From Bacteroidales bacterium (GTDB lineage Bacteria > Bacteroidota > Bacteroidia > Bacteroidales > UBA932), in NCBI GenBank assembly GCA_017555965.1, contig JAFZFH010000116.1, positions 24,630 through 88,629 on the forward strand: a DNA stretch of 64,000 bases, given 5' to 3'. Shown here piece by piece: positions 1 through 9,467 of this stretch. Under the pieces are notes generated by a model. The model did not search any database. It had not been told where the DNA came from and worked only from the letters and a program-made list of their open reading frames with translations. The translations under genes and the position numbers were made by a program. Within the stretch, counting starts at the first letter, position 1. The number at the start of each line of letters is the position of its first letter.

Positions 1-1888
1 TAGAATGTGGAGCGGAACGGATCCAAGACATATCTCATTCTACCAGACATACATCGGTAAGGGTGGCAGCAAGGTAGCAGGTTCTACTCATAAGAAGCCT
101 ACATTCGTCCAGAACCTCGCATTCTTCTTTGATTATCAGATGAACTGGATGTATTGGAGATACTTCATGTGGAACTTCGCCGGCCGCCAGAATGATATAC
201 ACAGCCCTAGTCCTGGAGATCCTTTCGTAGGTAACTGGGAGTGCGGTATCCCTCTTATTGATGAGTTCCGTCTCGATGACCAGTCAGGTGCTCCGGGGTA
301 TCTTAAGGACAATAAGGGAAAGAATCATTATTATATGCTCCCGCTTCTTCTCGGAATACTCGGAATATTCTTCCAGTACAGAAAAGATGGCAGAGGATGC
401 TGGCTGACTTTCCTGATGTTCTTCATGACAGGTATAGCTATCGTGATTTATCTTAACCAGCCGCCTTTCCAGGCTAGAGAACGTGACTATGCATATGCGG
501 GGTCGTTCTACTCGTTCTGTATCTGGATCGGTCTGGGTGTTACGGCGCTATACTCGTGGATACAGAAGAAGGTGGAGAAGAAGGATCTTGCAGTTGCTGC
601 TGCTGTAGTTGCGGCTTCTCTTGTGGTTCCTGCAATCATGGCGGCAGAGAACTGGGATGACCATGACCGCAGCAACAGATATACAGCTGTAGAAATGGCG
701 AAGAATTATCTGAACTCTGTAGGAGAGAACGGTATTCTCGTGACACATGGCGACAACGATACTTTCCCTCTCTGGTATGCACAAGAGGTGGAGAATGTGC
801 GTACTGATGTCAGAATTGCAAATACGTCGCTTCTTGGAACAGACTGGCATATCGATCAGATGAAGTGGAAGATGAATGAATCGGAACCTCTTGATCTTTC
901 TGTAGGTCCTGGGCAGTATCTTTACGGAACAAACGAATTCATATATATATATGACACACGCGACACTGTGATTCCACTTGCAGATGTGATGCGCATATTC
1001 AGGCATCCGGACGCGAAGATTCCTCTTTCAAGCGGAAAGAATGTGGATTATATACTTTCCAGAAGGTTCTCGATTCCTGTGAATAAGGAGAATGTGATCA
1101 AATACGGCATCCTGGACGAGAAGTATGCTGACCTGATTCCTGACCAGATAACTCTTACAATCCCTAAGGATAAGGAGTATCTGACAAAACCTGAACTGTT
1201 CATGCTTGACCTGCTTTCGAATTATAAGTGGGATCGTCCTATCAACCTTCTCAGCATGGGAGGCGATATCAATGTCGGACTGAAGGACTATCTTAAATAT
1301 GACGGATTCTCTTATAGGTTTGTTCCTATAAAGAATAAGATGAAGAGTACGGACATAGGATTTGCTGATGCGGAAGAACTTTATGACATGATCAAGAATG
1401 TCTACTCTTGGGATGCTCTCAGGAGAAAGGACTATTTCATCGATTATCAGCATTACTATACATTCTGTGGAGTACTCTCACAGAGAAACTTCTTTGTGAA
1501 CGCTGCAAAGGAAATGCTGAAGATTAATGATGCGGAGAGGGCAGTGGAACTTCTCGATATGTGTCAGGAGTATATTCCTGCTGAAAACTTCCCGCTTGAC
1601 ATGACATATCTGGGCTTTTCCAATGAGTATATGGTCATCGATATGATTGAGACATATTACAATGCAGGCGCAGATGATAAGGCTCTCGACCTTGCAAAGA
1701 GATTCATTGACGAACTCTTCGTCTCAACAGAGTTCTTCCTGAATTTCTATGATTATGCAAAGAAGGATTTTGAAAGCTGTTATAACTGCATCTCATACAT
1801 TGCTGATCTTACAGACTACTGTGGTGACGAAGATTATGCGGATGAGATCCGTTTGCGATTCAATGCGCTTCTTGATGTTGAGGAATAG
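1..1888 (+). CDS. DUF2723 family membrane protein (C-terminal part)
   Basis: The reading frame is already open at the left edge, so the true start lies outside the window; about 627 residues are visible. Four hydrophobic segments occur in the first ~220 residues, followed by NWDDHDRSNRY and the HGDNDTFPLWYAQ motif typical of DUF2723. Known members (related to TMEM260) are large inner-membrane proteins, often about 1,000 residues in Bacteroidota, and are proposed to be lipid-linked-sugar glycosyltransferases. The C-terminal ~400 residues are soluble and probably extracytoplasmic. A strong hairpin follows in the downstream gap. The family call is firm; the enzymatic role is inferred from the family. 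Confidence 0.85.
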   Translation, partial: RMWSGTDPRHISFYQTYIGKGGSKVAGSTHKKPTFVQNLAFFFDYQMNWMYWRYFMWNFAGRQNDIHSPSPGDPFVGNWECGIPLIDEFRLDDQSGAPGYLKDNKGKNHYYMLPLLLGILGIFFQYRKDGRGCWLTFLMFFMTGIAIVIYLNQPPFQARERDYAYAGSFYSFCIWIGLGVTALYSWIQKKVEKKDLAVAAAVVAASLVVPAIMAAENWDDHDRSNRYTAVEMAKNYLNSVGENGILVTHGDNDTFPLWYAQEVENVRTDVRIANTSLLGTDWHIDQMKWKMNESEPLDLSVGPGQYLYGTNEFIYIYDTRDTVIPLADVMRIFRHPDAKIPLSSGKNVDYILSRRFSIPVNKENVIKYGILDEKYADLIPDQITLTIPKDKEYLTKPELFMLDLLSNYKWDRPINLLSMGGDINVGLKDYLKYDGFSYRFVPIKNKMKSTDIGFADAEELYDMIKNVYSWDALRRKDYFIDYQHYYTFCGVLSQRNFFVNAAKEMLKINDAERAVELLDMCQEYIPAENFPLDMTYLGFSNEYMVIDMIETYYNAGADDKALDLAKRFIDELFVSTEFFLNFYDYAKKDFESCYNCISYIADLTDYCGDEDYADEIRLRFNALLDVEE

Positions 1889-2072
1889 TAAAACAACACA
1901 AAAGCCCATTTAAACAACTTCAGGAGGCTAAAACAACACTTAAAACAACAAGGAGAACAACGAAAAAGACGGAAAAGACGGTCATCTTTGCATCGGTTAA
2001 GAATCTTATTCGTCTTTTCTGCACTCCTGAATTTTCTTTTGAAAAATGTGTGCAATTCCTATCAGGATAGCA

Positions 2073-2122
2073 GAAGACATAAAAAAAGGGAAGCCGTGAG
2101 GTTTCCCTTTTTTTATGTCTTC
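2073..2122. terminator. Bidirectional terminator between convergent genes
   Basis: A perfect 20-bp inverted repeat (arms 2073-2092 and 2103-2122, 10-nt loop) carries A-rich and T-rich runs on its two sides. It can therefore stop transcription from both the DUF2723 gene and the convergent methyltransferase gene. The rest of the 1889-2072 gap is A-rich and shows no gene. Confidence 0.8.
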
Positions 2123-2133
2123 GATGCAGGAGT

Positions 2134-3069
2134 TTATCTTGCCAGACGGACGAAGACGCTCAGCGGGAGATTCTTTCCGAATGAGTCGCGGAGGACGAGC
2201 TCTCCGAAGTCGAGCGACTTGTATGCAGTCTTCGTACAGAATGCCTGTTTTACGATAGTCTCACCGAGGACGGCTGAGTAGCCGTTCGAATAGAGGTTGA
2301 GTACCATGAAGCTGTCTTGTGGTGCCAGGATTGCAGCCACGCATTGGAGCATCTCGTTGAGGCATTCGTCAAGCTTCCATTTCTCCCCGTCCGGACCGTG
2401 TCCGTATGCAGGCGGATCGAGGATGATTCCCTGATATGTATTTCCTCTCTTTGCTTCTCTTCGGGCAAACTTAAGTGCATCTTCGACAACCCATCGGATG
2501 TTGTCCATGCGGCTTGCCTCCATGTTTCCGCGAGCCCATGTCACGACCTGACGTACTGAGTCAAGATGTGTCACGTCAGCTCCTGCAGCTTTTGCCGCAA
2601 GAGTTGCAGCTCCTGTATATGCGAAGAGATTCAGCACGCGTGGCTTCGGCTTTCCTTCTGCCTCAGCTTTTTCAACGAGGGCCTTAGTCTGCCTGTAGAT
2701 GTATTCCCAGTTTGATGACTGCTCAGGAAATACTCCGACATGCTTGAAGGATGTGAGTCCGAGTCGTAATGAAAAGTTAAGGCCGGCCTGTCCGCCATTA
2801 TAACGGATATACCACTGGTCGTCCATCTTCTTCTTGCGCTCCCATGTACCGCTGTCTTCCTTTCCTGCCTTGCCGAAACCTGCTCCTGTCTTGAATCTGG
2901 TATGGATCATCTTGTTCCATTCTCCCTCAGACAATGACTTGTTCCACAGAGCCTTAGGCTCAGGACGAGCCATGATGAAGGAACCGAATCTTTCGAGTTT
3001 TTCGAAGTTGCCGGAATCAATGAGTTCGTAGTCTTTCCAGAATGAGCCGGGGCTTTCTATTGTCATCAT
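2134..3069 (-). CDS. Class I SAM-dependent RNA methyltransferase (RlmI/RlmL-like)
   Basis: The 311-residue protein has a Rossmann-type SAM-binding motif VLNLFAYTGAATLAA near residue 145 and the catalytic-loop motif LDPPAYGHG near residue 218. This matches the large-subunit rRNA cytosine methyltransferase-like group (PF10672). The N-terminal part (WNKSLSEGEWNKMIHTRF, GLNFSLRLGLTSF) is typical of Bacteroidota members. It most likely methylates rRNA; the exact site cannot be read from sequence. It is transcribed divergently from pgk. Two adjacent ATG codons (3069, 3066) make the exact start uncertain by one residue. Confidence 0.8.
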   Translation of the reverse strand: MMTIESPGSFWKDYELIDSGNFEKLERFGSFIMARPEPKALWNKSLSEGEWNKMIHTRFKTGAGFGKAGKEDSGTWERKKKMDDQWYIRYNGGQAGLNFSLRLGLTSFKHVGVFPEQSSNWEYIYRQTKALVEKAEAEGKPKPRVLNLFAYTGAATLAAKAAGADVTHLDSVRQVVTWARGNMEASRMDNIRWVVEDALKFARREAKRGNTYQGIILDPPAYGHGPDGEKWKLDECLNEMLQCVAAILAPQDSFMVLNLYSNGYSAVLGETIVKQAFCTKTAYKSLDFGELVLRDSFGKNLPLSVFVRLAR

Positions 3070-3102
3070 AATGCTAAAATTTGCACAAAGATACTTATTT
3101 TA

Positions 3103-3131
3103 TTGTATTTCACCGAAAATTGCTAAATTTG
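3103..3131 (+). promoter_or_regulatory. Candidate Bacteroidota promoter for pgk
   Basis: A -7 box TAAATTTG (3124-3131) matches TAnnTTTG. A TTG at 3103-3105 lies 18 nt upstream, close to the usual spacing to the -33 element. The predicted leader before the pgk start is about 110 nt and contains two short hairpins. Confidence 0.5.
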
Positions 3132-3144
3132 CTCGGTTTTAAGA

Positions 3145-3210
3145 TTACCGGTCCCGCCGGTAATGACACCTCTGACCAACGTTAATGTCATCCTCGACCT
3201 GATCGAGGAT
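3145..3210. repeat. Two small inverted repeats in the pgk leader
   Basis: TTACCGG-tcccg-CCGGTAA lies at 3145-3163 and ATCCTCGA-cctga-TCGAGGAT at 3190-3210. The second resembles a short palindrome common in Bacteroidota intergenic DNA. Neither is followed by a T-run, so they are not obvious terminators. They could be repeat debris or leader structure. Confidence 0.5.
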
Positions 3211-3247
3211 CAGAATAAGAAAAGAATTACAATACATTTATACAATT

Positions 3248-4495
3248 ATGCAACAGTTTATTGACACTTACGATTTCGCTGGCAAGAAAGCTATTGTCCG
3301 CGTAGACTTCAACGTTCCACTTAACGAGAAGATGGAGATTACTGACGATACCCGTATCCGTGCAGCTATCCCTACTCTTAAGAAGGTTCTTGAGAAGGGT
3401 GGTGCCCTTATCATCATGTCACACCTCGGTCGTCCTAAGGGCGTAACTGAGAAGTTCTCTCTCAAGCACATCCTTACTCGTGTTCAGGAGCTTCTCGGAG
3501 CGCCTGTAAAGTTTGCTGATGACTGTCAGGCAGCTGATGAGCAGGTTGCTGCTCTCAAGATGGGTGAAGTTCTCGTACTCGAGAATCTCCGTTTCTACGC
3601 TGAAGAGGAAGGCAAGCCAAGAGGCGAGTTCGCAACAGATGAGGAGAAGAAGGCAGCAAAGGCTGTGGTTAAGGAGAACCAGAAGGCATTCGTGAAGAAG
3701 CTTGCTTCTTATGCTGACTGCTACATCAACGATGCATTCGGTACTGCACACCGTGCACACGCTTCTACAGCACTTATCGCTGAGTACTTCCCTAACGACA
3801 AGATGTTCGGTTATGTCATGGAAGGTGAGATCAAGGCTATCGACCACGTTCTCAAGACTCCAGAGCACCCTGTAACTGCTATCGTAGGTGGTGCAAAGGT
3901 ATCTTCAAAGATCACTATCATCGAGAAGCTCTTCGACGCTGTTGACAACATGATCATCGGTGGTGGTATGGTTTATACTTTCAAGAAGGCTCAGGGAGGC
4001 AAGATCGGTCGCTCACTTTGTGAGGATGATCAGATGCAGCTCGCTCTCGATACACTCAAGAAGGCAGAGGAGAAGGGCGTTAAGATCTATCTCTCTAAGG
4101 AGGTTGTAATCGCTGACGATTTCTCTAACGACGCTAACACCAAGATCTGCCTCAACACTGAGATTCCAGACGGTTGGGAGGGTATGGACGCAGCTCCTAG
4201 CACTCTCGCTATGTGGGAGGAGGTTCTCATGAACTCTAAGACTATCCTCTGGAACGGTCCTGTTGGCGTATTCGAGATCCCTGCATTCGCAAAGGGTACA
4301 AACCGTATCGCTGAGATTCTTGCAAAGGCTACTGAGAACGGTGCATTCACCCTCGTTGGTGGTGGTGACTCAGTTGCTGCTGTAACTCAGATGGGTTACG
4401 CTGACAAGGTCAGCTACGTATCAACAGGTGGTGGCGCTATGCTCGAGTACCTCGAGGGTAAGGAACTCCCAGGTATCGCAGCAATCAGAGCGTAA
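3248..4495 (+). CDS. pgk: Phosphoglycerate kinase
   Basis: Cytosolic glycolytic enzyme that transfers phosphate between 1,3-bisphosphoglycerate and ADP. The 415-residue length is usual. The N-terminal signature [12 protein letters not shown], substrate-binding HLGRP (SHLGRPKG), [13 protein letters not shown] and the C-terminal nucleotide-binding GGGDSVAA are all present. The gene has strongly biased codons (CTC, GGT, AAG), as expected for high expression. It stands alone, with its own promoter upstream and a terminator downstream. Confidence 0.98.
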   Translation: MQQFIDTYDFAGKKAIVRVDFNVPLNEKMEITDDTRIRAAIPTLKKVLEKGGALIIMSHLGRPKGVTEKFSLKHILTRVQELLGAPVKFADDCQAADEQVAALKMGEVLVLENLRFYAEEEGKPRGEFATDEEKKAAKAVVKENQKAFVKKLASYADCYINDAFGTAHRAHASTALIAEYFPNDKMFGYVMEGEIKAIDHVLKTPEHPVTAIVGGAKVSSKITIIEKLFDAVDNMIIGGGMVYTFKKAQGGKIGRSLCEDDQMQLALDTLKKAEEKGVKIYLSKEVVIADDFSNDANTKICLNTEIPDGWEGMDAAPSTLAMWEEVLMNSKTILWNGPVGVFEIPAFAKGTNRIAEILAKATENGAFTLVGGGDSVAAVTQMGYADKVSYVSTGGGAMLEYLEGKELPGIAAIRA

Positions 4496-4518
4496 TTCGA
4501 TTTTTCGATTATTATACT

Positions 4519-4543
4519 GAGGCCCGGACAACCGGGCCTCTTT
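4519..4543 (+). terminator. Rho-independent terminator after pgk
   Basis: GAGGCCCGG-acaa-CCGGGCCTC (4519-4540) is a perfect 9-bp GC-rich stem followed by TTT. It lies 23 nt after the pgk stop and 16 nt before the lgt start. Confidence 0.85.
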
Positions 4544-4555
4544 CAATAAAAGACT

Positions 4556-5437
4556 ATGATAGAGACATTGGCAATCAATTGGAACGTGAATCCGGAGCTT
4601 TTCAGCCTCGGCCCTTTGGTCATAAGATGGTATTCGCTTCTTTTCATTTCAGGATTCATACTAGGATGGTTCATCTTCAGAGGCTTCTTCAGAAGAGAGG
4701 GTGTACCAGAAACTCTTCTTGATCCGCTTCTTTATACCCTTCTGATCGGTACGATCGTTGGTGCCCGTCTTGGACATTGCCTCTTTTATCAGCCTGACTA
4801 TTATCTTGCAAGCTGGCAGGGATTCAAGGAAATCTTCATGCCATGGAAGGGCGGTCTTGCAAGTCATGGCGGTACTATTGCCCTGTTCATTGCAATGTGG
4901 TGGTTCGCACGACATTATGGAAGGAAATACGACTTTGATTTCGTATGGATACTTGACCACCTTGCGATTGCGGTATGTTTTGCCGCAACATTCATCCGTC
5001 TTGGAAATCTCTTCAATTCTGAGATTTATGGAGATGTGACGACTCTGCCATGGGGCTTTATCTTTGAAAACCGAGGAGAGGTCGAGCCGAAGCATCCGAC
5101 TCAGCTTTATGAAGCATTGAGCTATTTCCTTCTCGGTGTCTTTCAGATACTTATGTATAAATACCGTCTGCCGAAGCTCCATCGTGGATTCTTCATCGGT
5201 ACCTTCTTCATCGGCTGTTTCGGAATGCGATTCCTCATTGAGTTCATCAAGGAGCCTCAGGTGGGATTCGAGCAGGATATGGTTCTTAATATGGGTCAGT
5301 GGCTGAGTATTCCGTTTGTGCTTATCGGCATAGGATTCCTGATTTACAGCCAGGTAAAGAAGCAGCCTGCTATGATTGTCCATCCGGAGAAGAAGAAGGC
5401 GGCTCCTACAAATTATGCCAAAAGTCTTAACAAATGA
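4556..5437 (+). CDS. lgt: Prolipoprotein diacylglyceryl transferase
   Basis: Inner-membrane enzyme that moves diacylglyceryl from phosphatidylglycerol to the lipobox cysteine of prolipoproteins, the first lipoprotein maturation step. The 293-residue protein is polytopic, with WKGGLASHGGTIAL around residues 97-110 (the HGG motif) and the family signature region IRLGNLFNSEIYG, where the usual Gly-Arg appears as Ile-Arg. The C-terminal tail is lysine-rich. It overlaps the next gene by 4 nt, so the two are co-transcribed. Its substrates would include the many lipoproteins encoded in this window. Confidence 0.95.
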   Translation: MIETLAINWNVNPELFSLGPLVIRWYSLLFISGFILGWFIFRGFFRREGVPETLLDPLLYTLLIGTIVGARLGHCLFYQPDYYLASWQGFKEIFMPWKGGLASHGGTIALFIAMWWFARHYGRKYDFDFVWILDHLAIAVCFAATFIRLGNLFNSEIYGDVTTLPWGFIFENRGEVEPKHPTQLYEALSYFLLGVFQILMYKYRLPKLHRGFFIGTFFIGCFGMRFLIEFIKEPQVGFEQDMVLNMGQWLSIPFVLIGIGFLIYSQVKKQPAMIVHPEKKKAAPTNYAKSLNK

Positions 5438-5979
5438 CGGGAAATACACGCATAGATGAGGTGCTGGCCTTTCTTGAAGGTCACGGCTTGAATTATGAGC
5501 TTCATACGCATCCGCCGCTTCCGACAATCGAGCTGGCGCTGGAGTATTGGAAGGAAATCGATTCTACTCACTGCAAGAATCTGTTCTTCAGAAATCATAA
5601 GGGCAACAGACACTATCTTGTGGTGTTTGAATGCCATAAGGAACTTGCCATACATTCCCTTGAGCACATGCTCAAGCAGGGTAAGCTTTCGTTTGCGTCT
5701 GCAGAAAGAATGGAGCGTTGCTTGGGACTTCTTCCAGGTTCTGTTTCACCTCTTGGTCTTATTCATGACCCCGAAACACAGGATCTTACTAAGGAGCATT
5801 TCCCTAACGGACATAGGGTGAAGCTTTTCCTTGACAAGGATCTGCAGACTGCAGAAAGAGTGAGTTTTCATCCTTGTGACAACACGGCAAGTACAGTGCT
5901 TTCAAACGCCGATTTCATGAGGTTTCTTGAAATCTGGGGCGGTGAGTACGAGTGGCTTGACGTGACTGCCGAGGTCTAA
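5434..5979 (+). CDS. Prolyl-tRNA editing protein (YbaK/ProX family)
   Basis: The 181-residue protein belongs to the YbaK/aminoacyl-tRNA deacylase fold. Recognisable pieces are HTHPPLPTIELAL at the N-terminus, KNLFFRNHKGNRHYLVV in the middle, and LGLLPGSVSPLGL followed by FHPCDNT near the C-terminus. The PrdX-type members hydrolyse alanyl-tRNA-Pro made in error by prolyl-tRNA synthetase; that substrate is inferred. The start overlaps the lgt stop by 4 nt. It is convergent with the AraC gene, and the two coding ends overlap by 4 nt (5976-5979). Confidence 0.88.
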   Translation: MTGNTRIDEVLAFLEGHGLNYELHTHPPLPTIELALEYWKEIDSTHCKNLFFRNHKGNRHYLVVFECHKELAIHSLEHMLKQGKLSFASAERMERCLGLLPGSVSPLGLIHDPETQDLTKEHFPNGHRVKLFLDKDLQTAERVSFHPCDNTASTVLSNADFMRFLEIWGGEYEWLDVTAEV

Positions 5980-6911
5980 CGGAGGGTAAGCAGTGTCTTG
6001 CGGAGGCTCTGCCTGTATTTCATAGGCGTCATTCCCGAGTGTTTCTTGAAGAATTTTCCAAATGAAGACTGGTCTGAAAAAGCCAGTTCTTCCGCTATGT
6101 GCTGGAGGGTCAGCTCTGGGTCTCTCAACAGTCTTGATGCTTCCTCCACCCTCATGATAGAAATGATCTTACCCACGCTGAACTGAGTCTTCTCTTTTAC
6201 AATAAGTGAAAGGTATTGCTTTGATATACAAAGTTTTTCTGCGTAGAATTCAATGTTCGTCCCTTTTCTTACATGTTCTCCCAGAAGATCTGCAAATGCC
6301 TTCATGATGCTGTCCGATCTTTTCATATCGCTGTGGCGGGAAGGCGTTCCCGAACCGTATTTCTTCCACATCATGCCAGCCATGTCTGTCAGCAGGATGT
6401 AGAAATATGCATAGTTGATCTCTTCTGCAAATCTGTGCTCTTTGTTTGAGAGTGATTCGATCATGTTGTTGATGTCCTTCTTCAGCGTGATGATGTCCTT
6501 CTTATCGATGATCTGTCCTCCGAGGCTATGGTCGAGAGCGAATTGGAACGTAGGAGGGAATGGATTTCTGTTACGGAAGATGTCTTCAGTCACGCTTCTG
6601 TCTGTTGCTGTGGCCATGGCATGGAAATCCTTGTCATATCTGATCTCATATATATCCGACCAGGTAGGGAGATTTATGTAGGTGTTGGCCTCGAAATGGA
6701 ATTTCTTTCCATTGATGATGATTTCTATGTTTCCGTTCAGGATGATGATTACAAGATGGTATTTGGGCCTTCTCGGCTTGCTGTATACGATGTGTCCTTC
6801 GCCCTTGATTTCACAGGCAAAGATATAATTGTCAATGTAACCGACTCTGGTTACATTTTTATCTCCGAATATGACGGCAGGTTTGACCTGTTTGTTAGCT
6901 TTCTCTCCCAT
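5976..6911 (-). CDS. AraC family transcriptional regulator
   Basis: The 311-residue protein has an N-terminal cupin-like sensor region (about residues 15-120) and a C-terminal double helix-turn-helix: IMRVEEASRLLRDPELTLQH followed by FSDQSSFGKFFKKHSGMTPM around residues 255-300. AraC proteins bind DNA and respond to a small ligand or stress cue. It is divergent from the TolC/RND operon and shares its upstream region, so control of that pump is the natural inference. The ligand is unknown. Confidence 0.9.
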   Translation of the reverse strand: MGEKANKQVKPAVIFGDKNVTRVGYIDNYIFACEIKGEGHIVYSKPRRPKYHLVIIILNGNIEIIINGKKFHFEANTYINLPTWSDIYEIRYDKDFHAMATATDRSVTEDIFRNRNPFPPTFQFALDHSLGGQIIDKKDIITLKKDINNMIESLSNKEHRFAEEINYAYFYILLTDMAGMMWKKYGSGTPSRHSDMKRSDSIMKAFADLLGEHVRKGTNIEFYAEKLCISKQYLSLIVKEKTQFSVGKIISIMRVEEASRLLRDPELTLQHIAEELAFSDQSSFGKFFKKHSGMTPMKYRQSLRKTLLTLR

Positions 6912-6986
6912 ATGTTTCTTTTATGTGTACAAATATACACAAATTAGTAGAATGGACCAAATATGTAGATTATAGAACCAAAATAC

Positions 6987-7020
6987 TTTGCGTGATGGCT
7001 TAAAATTTGTTGTATTTTTG
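6987..7020 (+). promoter_or_regulatory. Candidate promoter of the RND efflux operon
   Basis: TTTG at 6987-6990 and TATTTTTG at 7013-7020 fit the Bacteroidota -33/-7 pattern with a 22-nt spacer. This lies 36 nt before the chosen TolC start and just beyond the start of the divergent AraC gene, where an AraC operator would be expected. Confidence 0.6.
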
Positions 7021-7056
7021 CGCCTTGAATATGTGTATAAAGTGTATATATTTAAA

Positions 7057-8409
7057 ATGATGAAAAAATTAGCGGTAATTACAGCGGTCATAGCAGGTTT
7101 TCTTGCTGTTTCTGTCTCTGCTTCAGCGCAGGAGGAGACAGGCGCACCTGTAGTGATCACTTTGGAACAGGCGCTCGAGATTGGTTTGAGCGAGAATGTG
7201 TCAGTCAAGGTGGCTGATATGGAGATCGAGAGGACCGGCTTTGCCAAGAAGGGTACTTATGCTTCACTCTTCCCTCAGATTGACCTCTCTGCTTCATACC
7301 AGAGAACTATCAAGAAGCAGGCTATGTTCATGGCAATGGGTGAAGGTCAGGAACCTATGAAGATTGAGGTGGGTATGTACAATACCATTAATGCGGCAAC
7401 GTCAGTTGCAATGCCTCTTGTCAACGCTCAGCTTTGGAAAAGCCTTAAGATTTCAGGACTTGACGTTGAACTTGCTGTTGAAAAGGCACGCGCTTCACGT
7501 CTTGATCTCGTGACTCAGGTAAAGAATGCCTATTATTCGATCCTTTTTGCAAAGGAGGCAGCAGAGGTTTACAACCAGGTTTATGAGAACGCTTTGCAGA
7601 ACCTTGCCGAGACACAGAAGAAATATGATGTCCAGAAGGTTTCGGAGATGGACCTCATACGTGCAAAGACAACTGTGGAGAATGCAATTCCTAACGTATA
7701 CAATGCAGAGAGTTCTGTAATCCTTGCATTGTGGCAGCTCAAGGCTGTGCTTGGTGTGGATCTCGACATGAATCTTGATGTGGCAGGAAAGCTTTCTGAC
7801 TATGCTCAGCATATGCTTTATGACATCAATGAGAACAATGATGCATCTCTTGAGAACAACAGCACAATGAAGCAGCTTGCCATTCAGGCGGAGCAGCTCG
7901 CTGAGAACATCAAGATCCAGAAATATGCTGCCCTTCCTAGTCTTGCGGCTTCATTCAACTTCGCCTACATGTCTATGGCGAACGATGTTGCCTTCAGCGA
8001 ATTCCCATGGATTCCTTATTCGACAGCCGGTCTCAGCCTCAGCATTCCTATTTTCGCTGGTGGAAAGCGTTATCAGCAGATCCGTCAGGCAAAGAATCAG
8101 TATGAGCAGGTAAAGCTTCAGGTATCAAATACTGAGCGTCAGCTCAAGGTCGCTATCCGTCAGAGCCTGGCTACTATGGAGACTAGTATGAAGAGCTACT
8201 ATGCCGCTCAGAGTGCTGTAGCTTCTGCTCAGAAGGGCTATGACATCACAGAGGCGTCATACAAGGCCGGACGCAGCACGCTCATCGAGCTTAACGATGC
8301 TCAGCTTGCACTTACTCAGTCACGTCTGTCAGAATCTCAGGCAATCATGAACTTCCTGACAGCAAAGGCTCAGCTCGAACAGACCCTCGGTCATGATTTT
8401 ACAGAATAA
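7057..8409 (+). CDS. TolC family outer-membrane efflux protein
   Basis: Outer-membrane channel of a tripartite RND pump. I chose the ATG at 7057 because it opens a clean signal peptide (MMKKLAVITAVIAGFLAVSV, cleavage near ASA-Q); the longer frame from 6988 starts inside the -33 region and would run through the promoter. The mature ~425 residues contain two long helical OEP repeats; the second ends in the AGRSTLIELNDAQLALTQS segment typical of TolC-like proteins. The adaptor gene follows 17 nt later in the same operon. Confidence 0.93.
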   Translation: MMKKLAVITAVIAGFLAVSVSASAQEETGAPVVITLEQALEIGLSENVSVKVADMEIERTGFAKKGTYASLFPQIDLSASYQRTIKKQAMFMAMGEGQEPMKIEVGMYNTINAATSVAMPLVNAQLWKSLKISGLDVELAVEKARASRLDLVTQVKNAYYSILFAKEAAEVYNQVYENALQNLAETQKKYDVQKVSEMDLIRAKTTVENAIPNVYNAESSVILALWQLKAVLGVDLDMNLDVAGKLSDYAQHMLYDINENNDASLENNSTMKQLAIQAEQLAENIKIQKYAALPSLAASFNFAYMSMANDVAFSEFPWIPYSTAGLSLSIPIFAGGKRYQQIRQAKNQYEQVKLQVSNTERQLKVAIRQSLATMETSMKSYYAAQSAVASAQKGYDITEASYKAGRSTLIELNDAQLALTQSRLSESQAIMNFLTAKAQLEQTLGHDFTE

Positions 8410-8426
8410 ATAATTAAAAGATAAAT

Positions 8427-9461
8427 ATGAAGACTATTTTCAGATCAATCGTTGCTGCAGCTGCAGTCATTATGGCTGTGTCTTGCGGCAATACTGCAAG
8501 CAAAGATGCACAGCAGGCAGCGAATGCCATGGCTGATGAGGCTCCAACAGTTGCTGTTGAGCAGGTTTCAGTAAGAGAGGTGCCTCAGTTGGCAACATAC
8601 ACATCTACTGTACAGGCATATGTAAAGAACAACATTGCTCCACAGATGACAGGTCGTATCACTAAGATCAATGTTGAGATCGGTGACAATGTTACAGAGG
8701 GACAGGTTCTTGCAGAAATGGACAAGGCTTCTCTTCTTCAGGCTCAGCTCCAGCTCCAGAATCAGGCTGTAGAACTCCAGCGTCTTAAGACTCTTTACGA
8801 GGCCGGTGCAATCTCAAAGTCTGATTATGAGGCAGTTGAACTCGCATATAATGTTGCAATGACTCAGGTTGAGAATCTTGAGGAGAATACTGTTCTCCGC
8901 AGCCCTATAAACGGAGTCGTGACAGCAAGAAACTATGATGCAGGTGATATGTATGCAATGAGCGCTCCTATCTATACTGTTGAGCAGATCAAGCCTGTGA
9001 AGCTTCTTGTAGCTATTTCAGAGTCTGACTATACAAAGGTAAAGAAGGGTGATTCAGTGGAGATTACAGCTGATGCTGTTCCTGATGTGACTTTCTCAGG
9101 AAAGGTAGAGAAGATCTATCCTACAATCGATCCTGCAACACGCACATTCACAATTGAGGTAGTTGTCAGCAACAGTTATACAACTCTTCGTCCGGGTATG
9201 TTTGCAAGAGTTACCATCACTTTCGGCTCTAACAACAGCGTCGTGATTCCTGACGTAGCCGTTGTAAAGCAGCAGGGTTCAGGCGAGAGATTCGTATATG
9301 TTCTCAACAAGGACAACACAGTAACTTATCAGAAGGTCGTTCTCGGCCGTCGCATGGGTTCTGAGTATGAGGTTCTCGAAGGACTTTCTGACGGTGCCAA
9401 GATCGTTACAGGTGGTCAGATCCGCCTCAAGGATGGTATTAAAGTTACAGTAAACGAGTAA
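8427..9461 (+). CDS. RND efflux periplasmic adaptor subunit (MFP, HlyD-like)
   Basis: The 344-residue lipoprotein has a signal with lipobox AVSC at Cys20. A split lipoyl-like domain follows (GRITKINVEIGDNVTEGQ and LRSPINGVVTARNYDAGD) around a short helical hairpin near residues 105-145. Beta-barrel and membrane-proximal domains come next (LRPGMFARVTI, then VVKQQGSGERFVYV). It links the inner-membrane pump to the TolC channel. The gene lies between tolC and the pump gene, 6 nt before the pump start. Confidence 0.95.
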   Translation: MKTIFRSIVAAAAVIMAVSCGNTASKDAQQAANAMADEAPTVAVEQVSVREVPQLATYTSTVQAYVKNNIAPQMTGRITKINVEIGDNVTEGQVLAEMDKASLLQAQLQLQNQAVELQRLKTLYEAGAISKSDYEAVELAYNVAMTQVENLEENTVLRSPINGVVTARNYDAGDMYAMSAPIYTVEQIKPVKLLVAISESDYTKVKKGDSVEITADAVPDVTFSGKVEKIYPTIDPATRTFTIEVVVSNSYTTLRPGMFARVTITFGSNNSVVIPDVAVVKQQGSGERFVYVLNKDNTVTYQKVVLGRRMGSEYEVLEGLSDGAKIVTGGQIRLKDGIKVTVNE

Positions 9462-9467
9462 GGAAAT

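Noticed and set aside
1988-2281. Small plus-strand gene in the gap after DUF2723
   Set aside because: It runs through the bidirectional terminator and into the end of the convergent methyltransferase gene, with no ribosome-binding site.
4661-5527. Minus-strand open frame of 288 codons over lgt
   Set aside because: It is antisense to the clear lgt and editing-protein genes and has no recognisable domain.
6988-7056. Upstream start for the TolC gene
   Set aside because: It would place the start codon within the promoter and mask the signal peptide.
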